Both the position numbers and the translations under genes were made by a program. 64,000 nt of DNA from NCBI GenBank assembly GCA_025363655.1, contig JANYDK010000038.1, positions 31,219 through 95,218 on the forward strand. The letters are read 5' to 3'. The notes below the pieces were generated by a model that was not told the DNA's origin, did no database searches, and saw only the letters and a list, made by a program, of their open reading frames with translations. How positions within the stretch are numbered: the first letter of the stretch is position 1; each line of letters starts with the position of its first letter. This stretch comes from Deltaproteobacteria bacterium (lineage in GTDB: Bacteria > Myxococcota_A > Polyangia > Polyangiales > JADJMO01). This document shows positions 36,090 through 45,077 of this stretch, one piece after another.

Positions 36090-36656
36090 ATGCGCAAGAT
36101 CCGAACCGTCCTCGACCTGGCCAGCCTGCTCGTCGTCGCGAGTGCCTCCTTCGCCGGCTGCGGTGGCGATCCCCCGCCGACGCCGAAGACGGGCGGCGAG
36201 GTGAAGACCGATGACAAGAAGTCGCTCTCCGACGTCAAGCCGGCCGACTCCGCCAAGGCAGCGCCGGTCTCCGAGACGTCGAGCAACATCCACATCGACG
36301 ACGCCATCCTCAAGGCGTGCGGCATCGAGCAGGCGAACGCGTTCTTCGCCTTCGACTCGGCGAACCTCCGCCCCGAGGACGCCAAGCCGCTCGATCTCGT
36401 CGCCAAGTGCTTCGCCACCGGCCCGCTCAAGGGCAAGCTGCTGAAGCTCGTCGGCCACGCCGATCCGCGCGGCGACGGCGACTACAACTTCGCGCTCGGT
36501 CAGGCCCGCGCCGACTCCATCGCCAAATACATCATGGGCAAGGGCCTCGACAAAGCGCAGGTCTCCTCCACCTCGCGCGGCGCGATGGACGCCACCGGCT
36601 CCGACGAGCCCGGCTGGGCCAAAGATCGCCGCGTCGACTTGATGCTCGGAGCATGA
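36090..36656 (+). CDS. pal: Peptidoglycan-associated lipoprotein Pal
   Basis: An outer-membrane lipoprotein that holds peptidoglycan and binds TolB. The lipobox is SFAGC (Cys24), followed by a Pro/Lys/Asp linker. An OmpA-like peptidoglycan-binding domain occupies about residues 75-188, with the recognisable VGHADPRGDGDYNFALGQ (Asp/Arg for meso-DAP binding) and WAKDRRVDLML near the end. The length of 188 is normal. It heads the Tol operon; its stop overlaps the tolQ start by 4 bases. In enterobacteria pal is last, so the order is permuted. Confidence 0.9.
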   Translation: MRKIRTVLDLASLLVVASASFAGCGGDPPPTPKTGGEVKTDDKKSLSDVKPADSAKAAPVSETSSNIHIDDAILKACGIEQANAFFAFDSANLRPEDAKPLDLVAKCFATGPLKGKLLKLVGHADPRGDGDYNFALGQARADSIAKYIMGKGLDKAQVSSTSRGAMDATGSDEPGWAKDRRVDLMLGA

Positions 36657-37381
36657 GCCCAGTGGCCATTTCCCTCGGAGCCGCGCCCGATGCGGGCGAG
36701 ACCACCGTCAAGCTCGACCCCATCGCGCTGCTCACGCACGCCTCGACGCCGGTGAAGTTGACGGTGGGCATCCTCCTCGTGATGTCGACCGCCGTCTGGG
36801 TCATCGGCGTGCTCAAGCTGTTGCAGCTCGGCCGTCTGCGCGCGCTCCAGCGCGACTTCGAAGCGCTCGCCATCCGCTCGACCCACGCGGACGAGCTCTT
36901 CGATCTCGCAGCGCGGGTCCGCGGTGCTCCTGGTAGCCGCGTGGTGGCGAGGCTCACGGTCGGCGCGCGCGTCGGTGGCTCCTCCGAGGGACGTCTCCGG
37001 GCCAGCGCCGATCGGGCGATCGTCGGCGAACGTCAGCGCGCCGCCGCCCTCATGTCGCCGCTCGCGTCGATCGCCGCCAGCTCGCCCTTCATCGGCCTCT
37101 TCGGCACCGTCTACGGCATCATGGACGCGTTCGTCCGCATCGGCGCTGCCAAGAGTGCGTCGCTCCCAGTCGTCGCGCCGGCCATCGGTGAAGCCCTCGT
37201 CACCACCGCCATCGGCCTCGCCTGCGCCATCCCGGCGGTCATGTTCTACAACGCCATCGAGAAGCGCGTCAGCGACTTCATCGCCGAGCTCGAGGCCTCT
37301 GCCGCCGAGTGGGTGATGGTCATCGCCGAGTCCGAGCACGGGCCGATCACCGCCGCGCCCACCGCTCGGCAGCGAGGCTGA
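36653..37381 (+). CDS. tolQ: TolQ/ExbB-type proton channel subunit
   Basis: A 242-residue MotA/TolQ/ExbB-family protein. Three membrane helices are visible: about residues 33-55 (VGILLVMSTAVWVIGVLKLL), 140-160 (IAASSPFIGLFGTVYGIMDAF) and 175-200 (GEALVTTAIGLACAIPAVMFY). The conserved GLFGTVxGIM motif and the Thr/Ala-rich third helix that line the proton path are present. It works with TolR to energise the TolA-like protein. Assignment to tolQ rather than exbB rests on adjacency to pal and tolB. The ATG overlaps the pal stop. Confidence 0.9.
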   Translation: MSPVAISLGAAPDAGETTVKLDPIALLTHASTPVKLTVGILLVMSTAVWVIGVLKLLQLGRLRALQRDFEALAIRSTHADELFDLAARVRGAPGSRVVARLTVGARVGGSSEGRLRASADRAIVGERQRAAALMSPLASIAASSPFIGLFGTVYGIMDAFVRIGAAKSASLPVVAPAIGEALVTTAIGLACAIPAVMFYNAIEKRVSDFIAELEASAAEWVMVIAESEHGPITAAPTARQRG

Positions 37382-37384
37382 GCG

Positions 37385-37807
37385 ATGGGGCTCGTCACCA
37401 AGAAGTCCGGCGGCGGCAAGGGCGCGTTCACCGAGATCAACGTCACCCCGATGGTCGACGTGATGCTCGTCTTGCTCATCGTCTTCATGGTGGCGGCGCC
37501 GCTGATGGCGACGGGACTCCGCATCGATCTGCCGGAAGTACAGGCCGGCAACACGCCGGTGAAGGACGCCAAGCTGATCCTCAACATCGACAAGTTCGAG
37601 AACATCGAGCTCAACGGCAAGGACATCACCGCCGACCTCGAGCACGTGCTCGCCGAGAACCCGGACGTGCAGAAGCAGAAGGAAGTCTACATCCGCGCCG
37701 ACAAGGAGGCGCGCTACGGCGTGGTCGCGCGCGCGGTCGCGGCGGCGCGTGCAGCAGGGGTCGTCTCGCTCAACCTGATGGTCGATCCGGCGGTCGAAGG
37801 AAAGTAG
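37385..37807 (+). CDS. tolR: TolR/ExbD-type proton channel subunit
   Basis: A 140-residue biopolymer-transport protein with one N-terminal helix at about residues 20-42 (TPMVDVMLVLLIVFMVAAPL). The essential membrane aspartate is seen in MVDVMLV. The periplasmic domain follows (IRADKEARYGVVARAVAAAR). It lies 3 bases after tolQ and 7 bases before the TolA-like gene. Length and motif order match the family. Confidence 0.92.
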   Translation: MGLVTKKSGGGKGAFTEINVTPMVDVMLVLLIVFMVAAPLMATGLRIDLPEVQAGNTPVKDAKLILNIDKFENIELNGKDITADLEHVLAENPDVQKQKEVYIRADKEARYGVVARAVAAARAAGVVSLNLMVDPAVEGK

Positions 37808-37814
37808 CCGAGAG

Positions 37815-38636
37815 ATGGCGCAAAGGGCGACGCCGGCCAATTTCCAGGGTCTCGAGCTCGGCCTTGCCGCGTTCGTCGCCGTCGCCGCGCAAGTCGCCTT
37901 CGTCGCGCTCCTCTCGGCTTCCGAGCCCACCACGGTCACCGCAGACATCAGCGACGAGAACAGCAAGCCGATGTCGGTCGCGATCACGCCGGTCGTCGAC
38001 GAGGCTCCGCTCCTCAAGCTCGGCAGCAAGAAGAAAGCCGTCTTGCCGGACATGTGGCAGAAGCCCAAGCCGGTCCCGGTGAAGACGAAGCAGAAGGAGG
38101 TGGACAATCCCGCCACCATCTCGTCGAGCGCCGATCCCAACGCGAAGCCTCCTCCCGACGCCGGACCGGTCGAGGCGGGCGTGCTTGCCGTCGACGCCGC
38201 CGAGGTCGCCAAGACCGATCAACCGCCCCTCGACGACGCCGGCCCCGCCCCGGCGATGACCAACACCGGCTCTGCCGCCGGCGACAAGAACGGCACCGAA
38301 GAGGACGAGCTCAAGGGCGAAGCCCGCGACCGCTACAAGCAAGAGCTCAGCGCGTGGTTCTCCGCGCGCTTCAACATCAAGGGCAAGGTGCCCTTCGATG
38401 AGCTCAAGTCGCTCGTCGGCCGCGCCGTCGTCAGCATCTCGCCGGACCGCAAGGTCACCGCCTTCACGACTACGCCGAGCGGCAACGCGGTCTTCGACGC
38501 CGAGCTGCAGAAGTGTCTCTCGGGAATCCAGGCGAGCGGCGCGCTCGTGCCGGCGCCACCGCCGATGTACCCAGATCTCCTCAAAGGCTCGGCGAGCCTG
38601 AAGTTCGACTGCACCAAGAAAGCGCTCTGCGAGTGA
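37815..38636 (+). CDS. TolA/TonB-like energy-transducing protein
   Basis: A 273-residue protein with an N-terminal membrane helix (about residues 14-34, GLAAFVAVAAQVAFVALLSA) and a long Pro/Lys/Asp-rich periplasmic stretch. The C-terminal globular domain covers about 175-273 (YKQELSAWFSARFNIKGKV, then VVSISPDRKVTAF), similar in plan to TonB/TolA C-terminal domains. Its position between tolR and tolB implies the TolA role. Sequence similarity to enterobacterial TolA is not obvious, so the function is assigned mainly by architecture and context. Confidence 0.8.
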   Translation: MAQRATPANFQGLELGLAAFVAVAAQVAFVALLSASEPTTVTADISDENSKPMSVAITPVVDEAPLLKLGSKKKAVLPDMWQKPKPVPVKTKQKEVDNPATISSSADPNAKPPPDAGPVEAGVLAVDAAEVAKTDQPPLDDAGPAPAMTNTGSAAGDKNGTEEDELKGEARDRYKQELSAWFSARFNIKGKVPFDELKSLVGRAVVSISPDRKVTAFTTTPSGNAVFDAELQKCLSGIQASGALVPAPPPMYPDLLKGSASLKFDCTKKALCE

Positions 38637-38638
38637 CC

Positions 38639-40003
38639 ATGGCCAGCAACAAGGCACGTCTCGCGTCTCGACTCGCCATTCTCGCGGTGGTGCTCGTCGC
38701 CCCTATCGACGCGGGCGCGCAAACTCCGCCGACGCCGGCGCCGACGACCAAGGACGACGTCGTCAAACCCGACGAGACCCTCCTCGGCGAAGTGCCGGTC
38801 ACCGACGCTGGCGCGGTCGCTCCGCCGCCCAAGCTCGCCGTCGTCCCCATCGTCACCACCAGCGACGCCGACAGCGTCGTGCAGTCGGTCGTCCGTCGCG
38901 ATCTCGATCTCACCGGCCTCTACGACGTCGTCCCGATGACCCTCGTCCCCGAAGGCGCGACCGACTTCACTCACGACACCACGATCGACACGAAAGCCTG
39001 GAAATCCAAGGGAATCGACGTCCTCGTGCGCGTCCTCGCGAACACGGCGGAGGGCGGGCAGGTCGAGCTCGTCGGACAGGTCTACCTCCTCAAGACCACC
39101 AAGGTCGCCTTCGAGAAGACCTTCAAGTGCAAGTCGGCCGACGCCCGCGCCAACGCGCACAAGCTCACCGACGCACTCCTCGGCGCGCTCACCGGCAGGC
39201 CCGGTCCCTTCGCCAGCCACCTCGCGTACACCGCCAAGGTCGGCAAGCCGAGCGGCGGCGCCATCGCACGCCAGGTCTTCCTCGTCGAGCCCGACGGCAA
39301 CGGCGCCAAGGGCTACAGCTCCGCGACCGACACCGCGCTCTCTCCCGCGCTCGGCCCCGCGGGCGAGTGGTACTACGCGATCAGCCGAGATTTTTCGCCA
39401 TTTTCAGTGGCCCACGGCACGAGCGGCAAGGCCTTCGCGATCGGCGTCACCGGCAGCGTCCTCGGACTCACGTTCTCACCCGATCGTTCGCAGGTCGCGG
39501 TCGCGGTGATGGATCAAGGCCTCGAAGACATCTACGTCGGTCCGACCAACCTCGACACGCCATTGAAGCCGATGATCGCGCCGCCGCTCGCCGCGCATCC
39601 GACATTCGGACCCGGCGGTCGCATCGCCTACGTCGCCGGCGCGACGCTGCCGCGCATCTACGTCGACAAGAAGCCGATCTCCCCGCCCGGTTTCCACGCC
39701 TCGGCGCCGACGTTCTGCGACGGTCCCAAGGGCCTCCTGGTCATCTTCAACGTCGGGGTCGGGGAAGGCGCCGACCTCGTCGCCACCGACGTCAACGGCG
39801 GCGGACTGATGCGCCTCACGCAGAACCAAGGCGCCAACACCACCCCCGCCTGCAGCCCCGACGGTCGCCTCGTCGCCTTCTTCTCGACGCGCAAGAGCGG
39901 CGCTGGCCCGGGCCTCTACGTCATGCCTGTCGCCTCGCCGTGGCGCGTCCAGCGCGTCTCGTCGCAGCTCGGCGAGTCGCTGGCGTGGGAGATGGATCCG
40001 TGA
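38639..40003 (+). CDS. tolB: TolB-like periplasmic beta-propeller protein
   Basis: A 454-residue protein with a cleavable signal (ending PIDAGAQ, about residue 28). Its N-terminal domain (LAVVPIVTTSDADSV, then IDVLVRVLANTAEGG) resembles the TolB alpha/beta domain. C-terminal propeller blades follow (LTFSPDRSQVAVAVMDQG, then TPACSPDGRLVAFFST), with the SPDG-type blade signature. TolB connects Pal with the Tol motor complex. The ATG at 38639 lies 2 bases after the preceding stop; an in-frame GTG at 38633 is possible. It is followed after 11 bases by a lipoprotein gene. Confidence 0.88.
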   Translation: MASNKARLASRLAILAVVLVAPIDAGAQTPPTPAPTTKDDVVKPDETLLGEVPVTDAGAVAPPPKLAVVPIVTTSDADSVVQSVVRRDLDLTGLYDVVPMTLVPEGATDFTHDTTIDTKAWKSKGIDVLVRVLANTAEGGQVELVGQVYLLKTTKVAFEKTFKCKSADARANAHKLTDALLGALTGRPGPFASHLAYTAKVGKPSGGAIARQVFLVEPDGNGAKGYSSATDTALSPALGPAGEWYYAISRDFSPFSVAHGTSGKAFAIGVTGSVLGLTFSPDRSQVAVAVMDQGLEDIYVGPTNLDTPLKPMIAPPLAAHPTFGPGGRIAYVAGATLPRIYVDKKPISPPGFHASAPTFCDGPKGLLVIFNVGVGEGADLVATDVNGGGLMRLTQNQGANTTPACSPDGRLVAFFSTRKSGAGPGLYVMPVASPWRVQRVSSQLGESLAWEMDP

Positions 40004-40014
40004 CAGGAGACGGC

Positions 40015-41580
40015 ATGCTTCGCGTTTCGGCTCTGCGGCTTCGTCCCACCTGCACCGGAATTTCCAGCCTCCTCCTCGCTACGCTGGTGGTCTTCGCCGC
40101 CAGCGACGTCAGCGGTTGCGGCAGCAGCACCGACGACGGCGTCGCAGCCGCGCCCGACACCGGGACCGCCGACACGGGACCCAGCGCCGACACGCGAGTG
40201 TCCGCCGACGTCGACCTCCCAGAGGTCGCGCCGGTGTCGAACTGCACGCTCGACGATGGCACCGATCCCGTCGCGCTCTGCCTGCAGAAAGTGGTGCTCG
40301 ATCAATGGCACGAGGCCGCGTTCATCGCCACCCTCGGCGTCGCCGCGCACTGGAGCTCCGACACGTTCCTGCCCGAAAAAGACGCGTCCGGTGCGGTGGT
40401 CCACGACGTCCGTGACGACGTCGGCTTCGCGCTCTCGCTCGCACACTACCTCCAGAGCGCGGCCCGCTACGGCGACACGTCGATGACCGCGAAGTTCGTC
40501 GCCGATCTCGACGCCGTGATGACGCGCATCGACGCCGAACTCGACGCCAAGACCACGAGCAAAGATCCCGATCTGTACCGACGCGTGCGCGCGCTCGCGA
40601 GCTCGCTCCGTGCACTCGCGCTCGTCACCAAAGCCAGCAAGCTCGACCTCGTGGCCGACGCCATCGGCAGCAACGTCTTCGCCACCTACCACGCCCTCGC
40701 GCCGATCATGCCTGGCGACGCGAGTACCGACGCCGACGCGACGACCGACACGAGCGCGGACACAGGCACGGGCACCGACGCCGATGCTCTCGACGGCGAC
40801 GCCTTGCCGCCAATCGGCAACGGCATCTTCGGAGAACCTGGCGCCGGCGGTTCGATCGTCTACACCAGCGTCAACGTCGCCGAGAGCGGGCTCGTGGCGT
40901 TGGACATGGTGGTCCATCATCCCGCCGTTCCGCTCGACGCACGGCCCTCTGCCGCGGCGGCGGCGCTCGCGCACTTGCATGCAAACGCGCGCGAATCGAG
41001 CACCGGGCTCTACTACGACGCCATCGTCGCCAAGGACGGCGCCAGCGATGCGCCGGTCAAGACTGCCCCCTTCACCACCGAGACGGAGGCCCGCGTGGCG
41101 CTCGCGTTGGCGCGCATCCGTGAGCTCGTCGCTGCCAATCCGTCCCTCTTCCGACAAGCGTCGGCCCTGCCGCTCGACGTCTACGTCGCCGAGGTGCTGA
41201 CCTCGCTCAACACCACGACACCGGCGCTGTGGGACGCCGGCAAAAAGGGCTACGTCTCCGGGCTCTCGGCCGATCTCGCGACCACATCCGCGACCAAGAC
41301 GCCCCGAGACAATGCGCGCCTTTTCGCGACGATCCGCCGCGCCTTCATCAACAAGGGCAGCGTCTATCACCCGCAAGAGCAGTCGCTGAAAGAGATCCTC
41401 ACGCTGCGCACGCCGGCCTACGGCTTCCTCGGCGTGCTCTCCGATCAGGCGAGCTACCTCGACGAAGTCCCTACCAGCTTCGACCTCGGCGCGTCCCCTC
41501 CGGTCCAACGCTTCAGCAGCGATGCCAACGTCGAGGCGCTCGAGGCTTTTTGGGAACAGTGGTTCGGTCGCCCTTCCTGA
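40015..41580 (+). CDS. Predicted lipoprotein, alpha-helical, unknown function
   Basis: A 521-residue lipoprotein with the lipobox DVSGC (Cys35), followed by a Thr/Asp-rich linker. The body is largely alpha-helical (HEAAFIATLGVAAHW, SLAHYLQSAARYGDT, SALPLDVYVAEVLTSLN), interrupted near residue 240 by a low-complexity Asp/Thr/Ala insert. The overall plan, helical hairpins plus long loops, hints at a glycoside-hydrolase-type (alpha/alpha)6 fold, but I see no catalytic signature. It starts 11 bases after tolB with CAGGAGA upstream, so it is probably the last member of the Tol-Pal operon. Confidence 0.75.
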   Translation: MLRVSALRLRPTCTGISSLLLATLVVFAASDVSGCGSSTDDGVAAAPDTGTADTGPSADTRVSADVDLPEVAPVSNCTLDDGTDPVALCLQKVVLDQWHEAAFIATLGVAAHWSSDTFLPEKDASGAVVHDVRDDVGFALSLAHYLQSAARYGDTSMTAKFVADLDAVMTRIDAELDAKTTSKDPDLYRRVRALASSLRALALVTKASKLDLVADAIGSNVFATYHALAPIMPGDASTDADATTDTSADTGTGTDADALDGDALPPIGNGIFGEPGAGGSIVYTSVNVAESGLVALDMVVHHPAVPLDARPSAAAAALAHLHANARESSTGLYYDAIVAKDGASDAPVKTAPFTTETEARVALALARIRELVAANPSLFRQASALPLDVYVAEVLTSLNTTTPALWDAGKKGYVSGLSADLATTSATKTPRDNARLFATIRRAFINKGSVYHPQEQSLKEILTLRTPAYGFLGVLSDQASYLDEVPTSFDLGASPPVQRFSSDANVEALEAFWEQWFGRPS

Positions 41581-42177
41581 GCGTCCCGCTGCCCTTCCAC
41601 GTCGAGCGCGCGTGCGATGAAGGCAGTCCGTCGCGGACGCTTTCGATCTGCTTCGGTGCGAGCGTCCAGGACGCAGCTCGAAAGTGACACTTTGGCAGTC
41701 GGCTTGGCCCCGGTCAGGGATTGCGACACCGCAACGTTGCGCGGTCTCGTTGACCCACCCGCGCCAAAATATTCCGTCGAGTACACGTCTTTGTGACCAT
41801 TTGTCGCTTTCACAGTCGTTTTGGGCTGGACGACTGTTCCTTCGTACCGTACGAGCACACTCCGCAACGATGTGCTGAGCCGAGCCTCGTGGCTCCCGAT
41901 CTCTTGGCGCGAGATCAAACCACGAGGGTACTCCGCAGGTCACCCGTCAGCGCGCGCGCTCCGGGGGGCACGTGCGAGGGTCGACGGTGACGCCGCAGTG
42001 ATGATTTCGCGCGAGCGAAGCGCGGAACTCCAAGAAGCAAAGGCTTCCCCCCTCGTTCCGGAGCAGCAGCACAGTCTCTTCAAGTCGCCGAAATAGACAA
42101 GTTTTCACCCAACCGATGAAAGACGCGCGTCCGACGGGGGACGTCGCCTTTCCTTCTTCTTGTCAGCAGGAGTGCTC
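41581..42177. promoter_or_regulatory. Long leader region of the metzincin operon
   Basis: This 597-base spacer has lower GC than its surroundings and contains no convincing gene; a plus-strand frame at 41821-42096 has random composition. It holds a perfect 10-bp palindrome (GCAACGTTGC) at 41731-41740. It also holds a weak sigma-54-like match, TGGCA followed by TTG with near-correct spacing, at 41693-41708, where the -12 element reads GG instead of GC. AGGAG lies 5 bases before the ATG at 42178. A long leader or complex promoter is likely for this operon. Confidence 0.45.
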
Positions 42178-45060
42178 ATGCGCAGGTCGATTACCGCTCT
42201 CACACTGTTTTCTTCGCTCGCGCTGGTCGCATGCGAAGACGGGCCGTCTCAGACCTACAGCGCCTCGCCCAACGGCGCTGGCGGTGCATGGAACGACGGG
42301 AAGACGCCTGCCTCCACCGACCCGAACGCGAAGCAGGGCTACCTGTCCGCGGCGGGTGGCACCAACCTCATCGAGCTCTGCGACGCGCCGAAGAAGGCTG
42401 CGCGCTGGAAGAAGATGGTCAACGAGCCGATCATCCCGCCGACGACCGGTGGCGGTCTCAACATCTCCGGCGGCGACGATTGGCACGGCATGACGATCGA
42501 AGAGGCCGAAGCCATCAACTGCCAGAGCACCAACGCGGGTGATCAGTTCGGCAACGGCACGCTGGTCAACGTCTGGGGCGACAACGGCGAGCTGTGGATG
42601 GACTACCGGGTCTCCACCCGCAAGGCCAACTGGCTCAACATGTGGCAGGGCTACCGCGGGACGATCAAGTTCGACAGCGCCGACGGCGCGCACAAGTACG
42701 AGCTCCCCGTCTTCAGCCAAATTCAGAAGGACGGCGCCAACGTCTCCCTCGAGTGGACCAAGGCGAGCTCGTTCCAGCCGCTGATGGACGAGTTCTATCG
42801 CGGCCTCATGCACGCCTTCTCGCCGGCCATCCCGGTCTCCCCGGCGGGCGTCACCTGCTTCGACACCGGTCGCTGCATCCAGGGCTCCTTCGGCGACGTC
42901 GCCTACTGGTACATCCCGGCCATCGGTTTCGCCCTCTGGGTCGACAACCAGAACGCCGCCCAGCCGACGCCGAGCATCCCGACCCGCTTCGACCAAGACC
43001 TGGCGAAGACGATGGCGTACTCGTTCGCCAGCCCGCTCCTCAAGCTCGACGCGGAAGGTCCCATCGCCTTCGGCGGCGAGATCCTCCCCGGCAAGGAGTG
43101 CAAGCTCCAGATCGGCACCACCTTCGGTGACTTCCTCGGCAAGTGCGTCCAGACCACGGGCGACGCGGTCAAGGACAAAATCGAGCTCAACAAGCTCCTC
43201 GGCGGCCTCTCGCACGGCACCGAGCGCTTCTCGTTCGACGTCACCGGCGTCGACGTCAACTTCAGCGACAACACCCTCCCGGACGACAGCATCATCCGCG
43301 ACGGTGACATCGTCACGAACGACGACGTCGCCTCCTTCTGGGACATCGACCAGGCGACCCTCGGCACGATCCTCAACGACCTCGCCGCCGACCGGAAGAC
43401 CCTCGACCTCCACGGCACTGGCTTGGTCTACAAGGAGTACGCGCGCATCGTCCGCCAGACGCTCCTCACGGAAGCGGGCATCAAGGACGGCGCCACGCCC
43501 GAGAAGGACTGCAACTACCCGGTCGGCTGGGCCGCGGATCCGGCTTTCGATCCCGCCGACTTCGCCGACAAGCTCCCCGCCTACTGCACGGGCTTCGAGG
43601 GCTTCATCACGCCCTACGCCGGCACCGCAGCCGTCGCTACCAGCGACCTCGGCATGGACGCCCTCCTCGCGCGCAGCGCCGGTGGCACCAAAGGCACCGC
43701 ACTGAAGACGGGCCTCAAGCCCGGTCACCAGAAGGTCGTCTTCTGCGACGACGCCAACGGCGATCGCACGAAGAGCGCCTCGGGCAAGAGCTTCACCAAG
43801 GGCTATGACGCCTGCAGCTCGGGCGACAACTTCCTCACCTCGTTCAACCGCGTGGTGAAGGTGTTCGGCAAGGGCAAGATCGGCACCCTCCCGACCGAGG
43901 CGCAAGACGTTCGCCTCTACTGGCGCCTCTACTTCCAGGCGCTCGTGAAGTACTTCAAGTACGAGGGCATGACGACCAAGCCGGCCGACCTCTCGACCGT
44001 CAAGATCGACCAAGACCGCCTCTTCTTCGACTCGGTCGGCGCTGGCCAGTTCGAGATCGCCGAGTACGTCGATCGCGACTACGCCAACAAGACCACCTTC
44101 CCGACCGACCTCAGCGTCACCGCCGACGTCAAGAACGGCATCTTCTCGGGCTACACCTTCGGCCGCGAGCTCTATCGCGGTGAGAAGCTGATGTACGCCG
44201 CTGTCCTCGAGAACCAGGCCGACGGCCTCGGCCAAGAAGACAGCGCGCTCCTCACCAACCTCTTCGGCAGCCCGCTGCTGAAGTCCGGTTGGTCGGACGT
44301 CGACGCCGATCACAGCGCCTACTACTGCGCGACCCACGTCGACCCGAAGGGCTGCGGAGGCCAGGTCGGTCCGACCGACGCCGCCGGCAAGCTCATCGTC
44401 GACGAACGCGGCAAGGGCATCCTCGAGCGCTACCACGGTGCGTTCAGCACGACGCCGTTCACGCTCGGCAACACCAAGGTCACCATCAAGAAGACCTACG
44501 ACACCATCCAGTCGGCGATGGTCTCGGTGCCGCTCACCAAGAACCCCTACGACAGCACCAGCGAGTCGCTTCCGGCGATGGAACTGCTCGTTCCCTGGGT
44601 TCCCAAGCAGCCTGGCATCGGCTTCCCGGTCGCCGTCAACGGCTCCCACGACAAGTTCGTGACGACGGGCCAGCTCGACCTCTCGGGCACGACCATCACC
44701 GCGAACATCGACTACGACATCCAGATCGACCCGACGACCAAGAAGGCCAACAAGGACGGCCTCCTCGAGTTCAAGGCAGTCGAGACCACGGACTTCCTCG
44801 GAAAGGTCTTCGTCTGCCAGGATCCGGCGAGCGGCGACATCCTCTCGGTGTCCATGTACGCGCCGGTCGCGAACATCCTCGATTGGCTCGAGAGCCACCC
44901 GGGCACGTACAGCTCGTGCTCGATCATCATCCGCTACAGCCCCTACGGCAACTTCGCGGACTACATCACGTCCCTCGCCAACGGCGTGCGCCTCGGCATC
45001 ACGCAGGGCGGCGGCTTCGGCCGCGTCGTCGACGTCACCCTCAACGAGCCCGGCCTGTGA
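42178..45060 (+). CDS. Large lipoprotein (960 aa), unknown function
   Basis: A 960-residue protein with the lipobox LALVAC (Cys19). The mature part is rich in Gly, Asp, Asn and aromatic residues (GDDWHGMTIEEAEAINCQ, WRLYFQALVKYFKYEGM). Only a few cysteines are scattered through it. No catalytic motif or named domain is recognised, and codon use is strongly biased to C-ending codons, suggesting high expression. The ATG at 42178 follows CAGGAG with a 5-base gap; a longer frame would lose the signal position. The stop lies 17 bases before the metzincin gene, so the two are probably co-transcribed and may act on the same surface target. Confidence 0.85.
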   Translation: MRRSITALTLFSSLALVACEDGPSQTYSASPNGAGGAWNDGKTPASTDPNAKQGYLSAAGGTNLIELCDAPKKAARWKKMVNEPIIPPTTGGGLNISGGDDWHGMTIEEAEAINCQSTNAGDQFGNGTLVNVWGDNGELWMDYRVSTRKANWLNMWQGYRGTIKFDSADGAHKYELPVFSQIQKDGANVSLEWTKASSFQPLMDEFYRGLMHAFSPAIPVSPAGVTCFDTGRCIQGSFGDVAYWYIPAIGFALWVDNQNAAQPTPSIPTRFDQDLAKTMAYSFASPLLKLDAEGPIAFGGEILPGKECKLQIGTTFGDFLGKCVQTTGDAVKDKIELNKLLGGLSHGTERFSFDVTGVDVNFSDNTLPDDSIIRDGDIVTNDDVASFWDIDQATLGTILNDLAADRKTLDLHGTGLVYKEYARIVRQTLLTEAGIKDGATPEKDCNYPVGWAADPAFDPADFADKLPAYCTGFEGFITPYAGTAAVATSDLGMDALLARSAGGTKGTALKTGLKPGHQKVVFCDDANGDRTKSASGKSFTKGYDACSSGDNFLTSFNRVVKVFGKGKIGTLPTEAQDVRLYWRLYFQALVKYFKYEGMTTKPADLSTVKIDQDRLFFDSVGAGQFEIAEYVDRDYANKTTFPTDLSVTADVKNGIFSGYTFGRELYRGEKLMYAAVLENQADGLGQEDSALLTNLFGSPLLKSGWSDVDADHSAYYCATHVDPKGCGGQVGPTDAAGKLIVDERGKGILERYHGAFSTTPFTLGNTKVTIKKTYDTIQSAMVSVPLTKNPYDSTSESLPAMELLVPWVPKQPGIGFPVAVNGSHDKFVTTGQLDLSGTTITANIDYDIQIDPTTKKANKDGLLEFKAVETTDFLGKVFVCQDPASGDILSVSMYAPVANILDWLESHPGTYSSCSIIIRYSPYGNFADYITSLANGVRLGITQGGGFGRVVDVTLNEPGL

Positions 45061-45077
45061 TCAGGAAACACGGAGAG

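Noticed and set aside
41821..42096. Plus-strand frame of 91 codons in the long leader
   Set aside because: Random-looking composition, no ribosome site and no similarity; more likely part of the non-coding leader.
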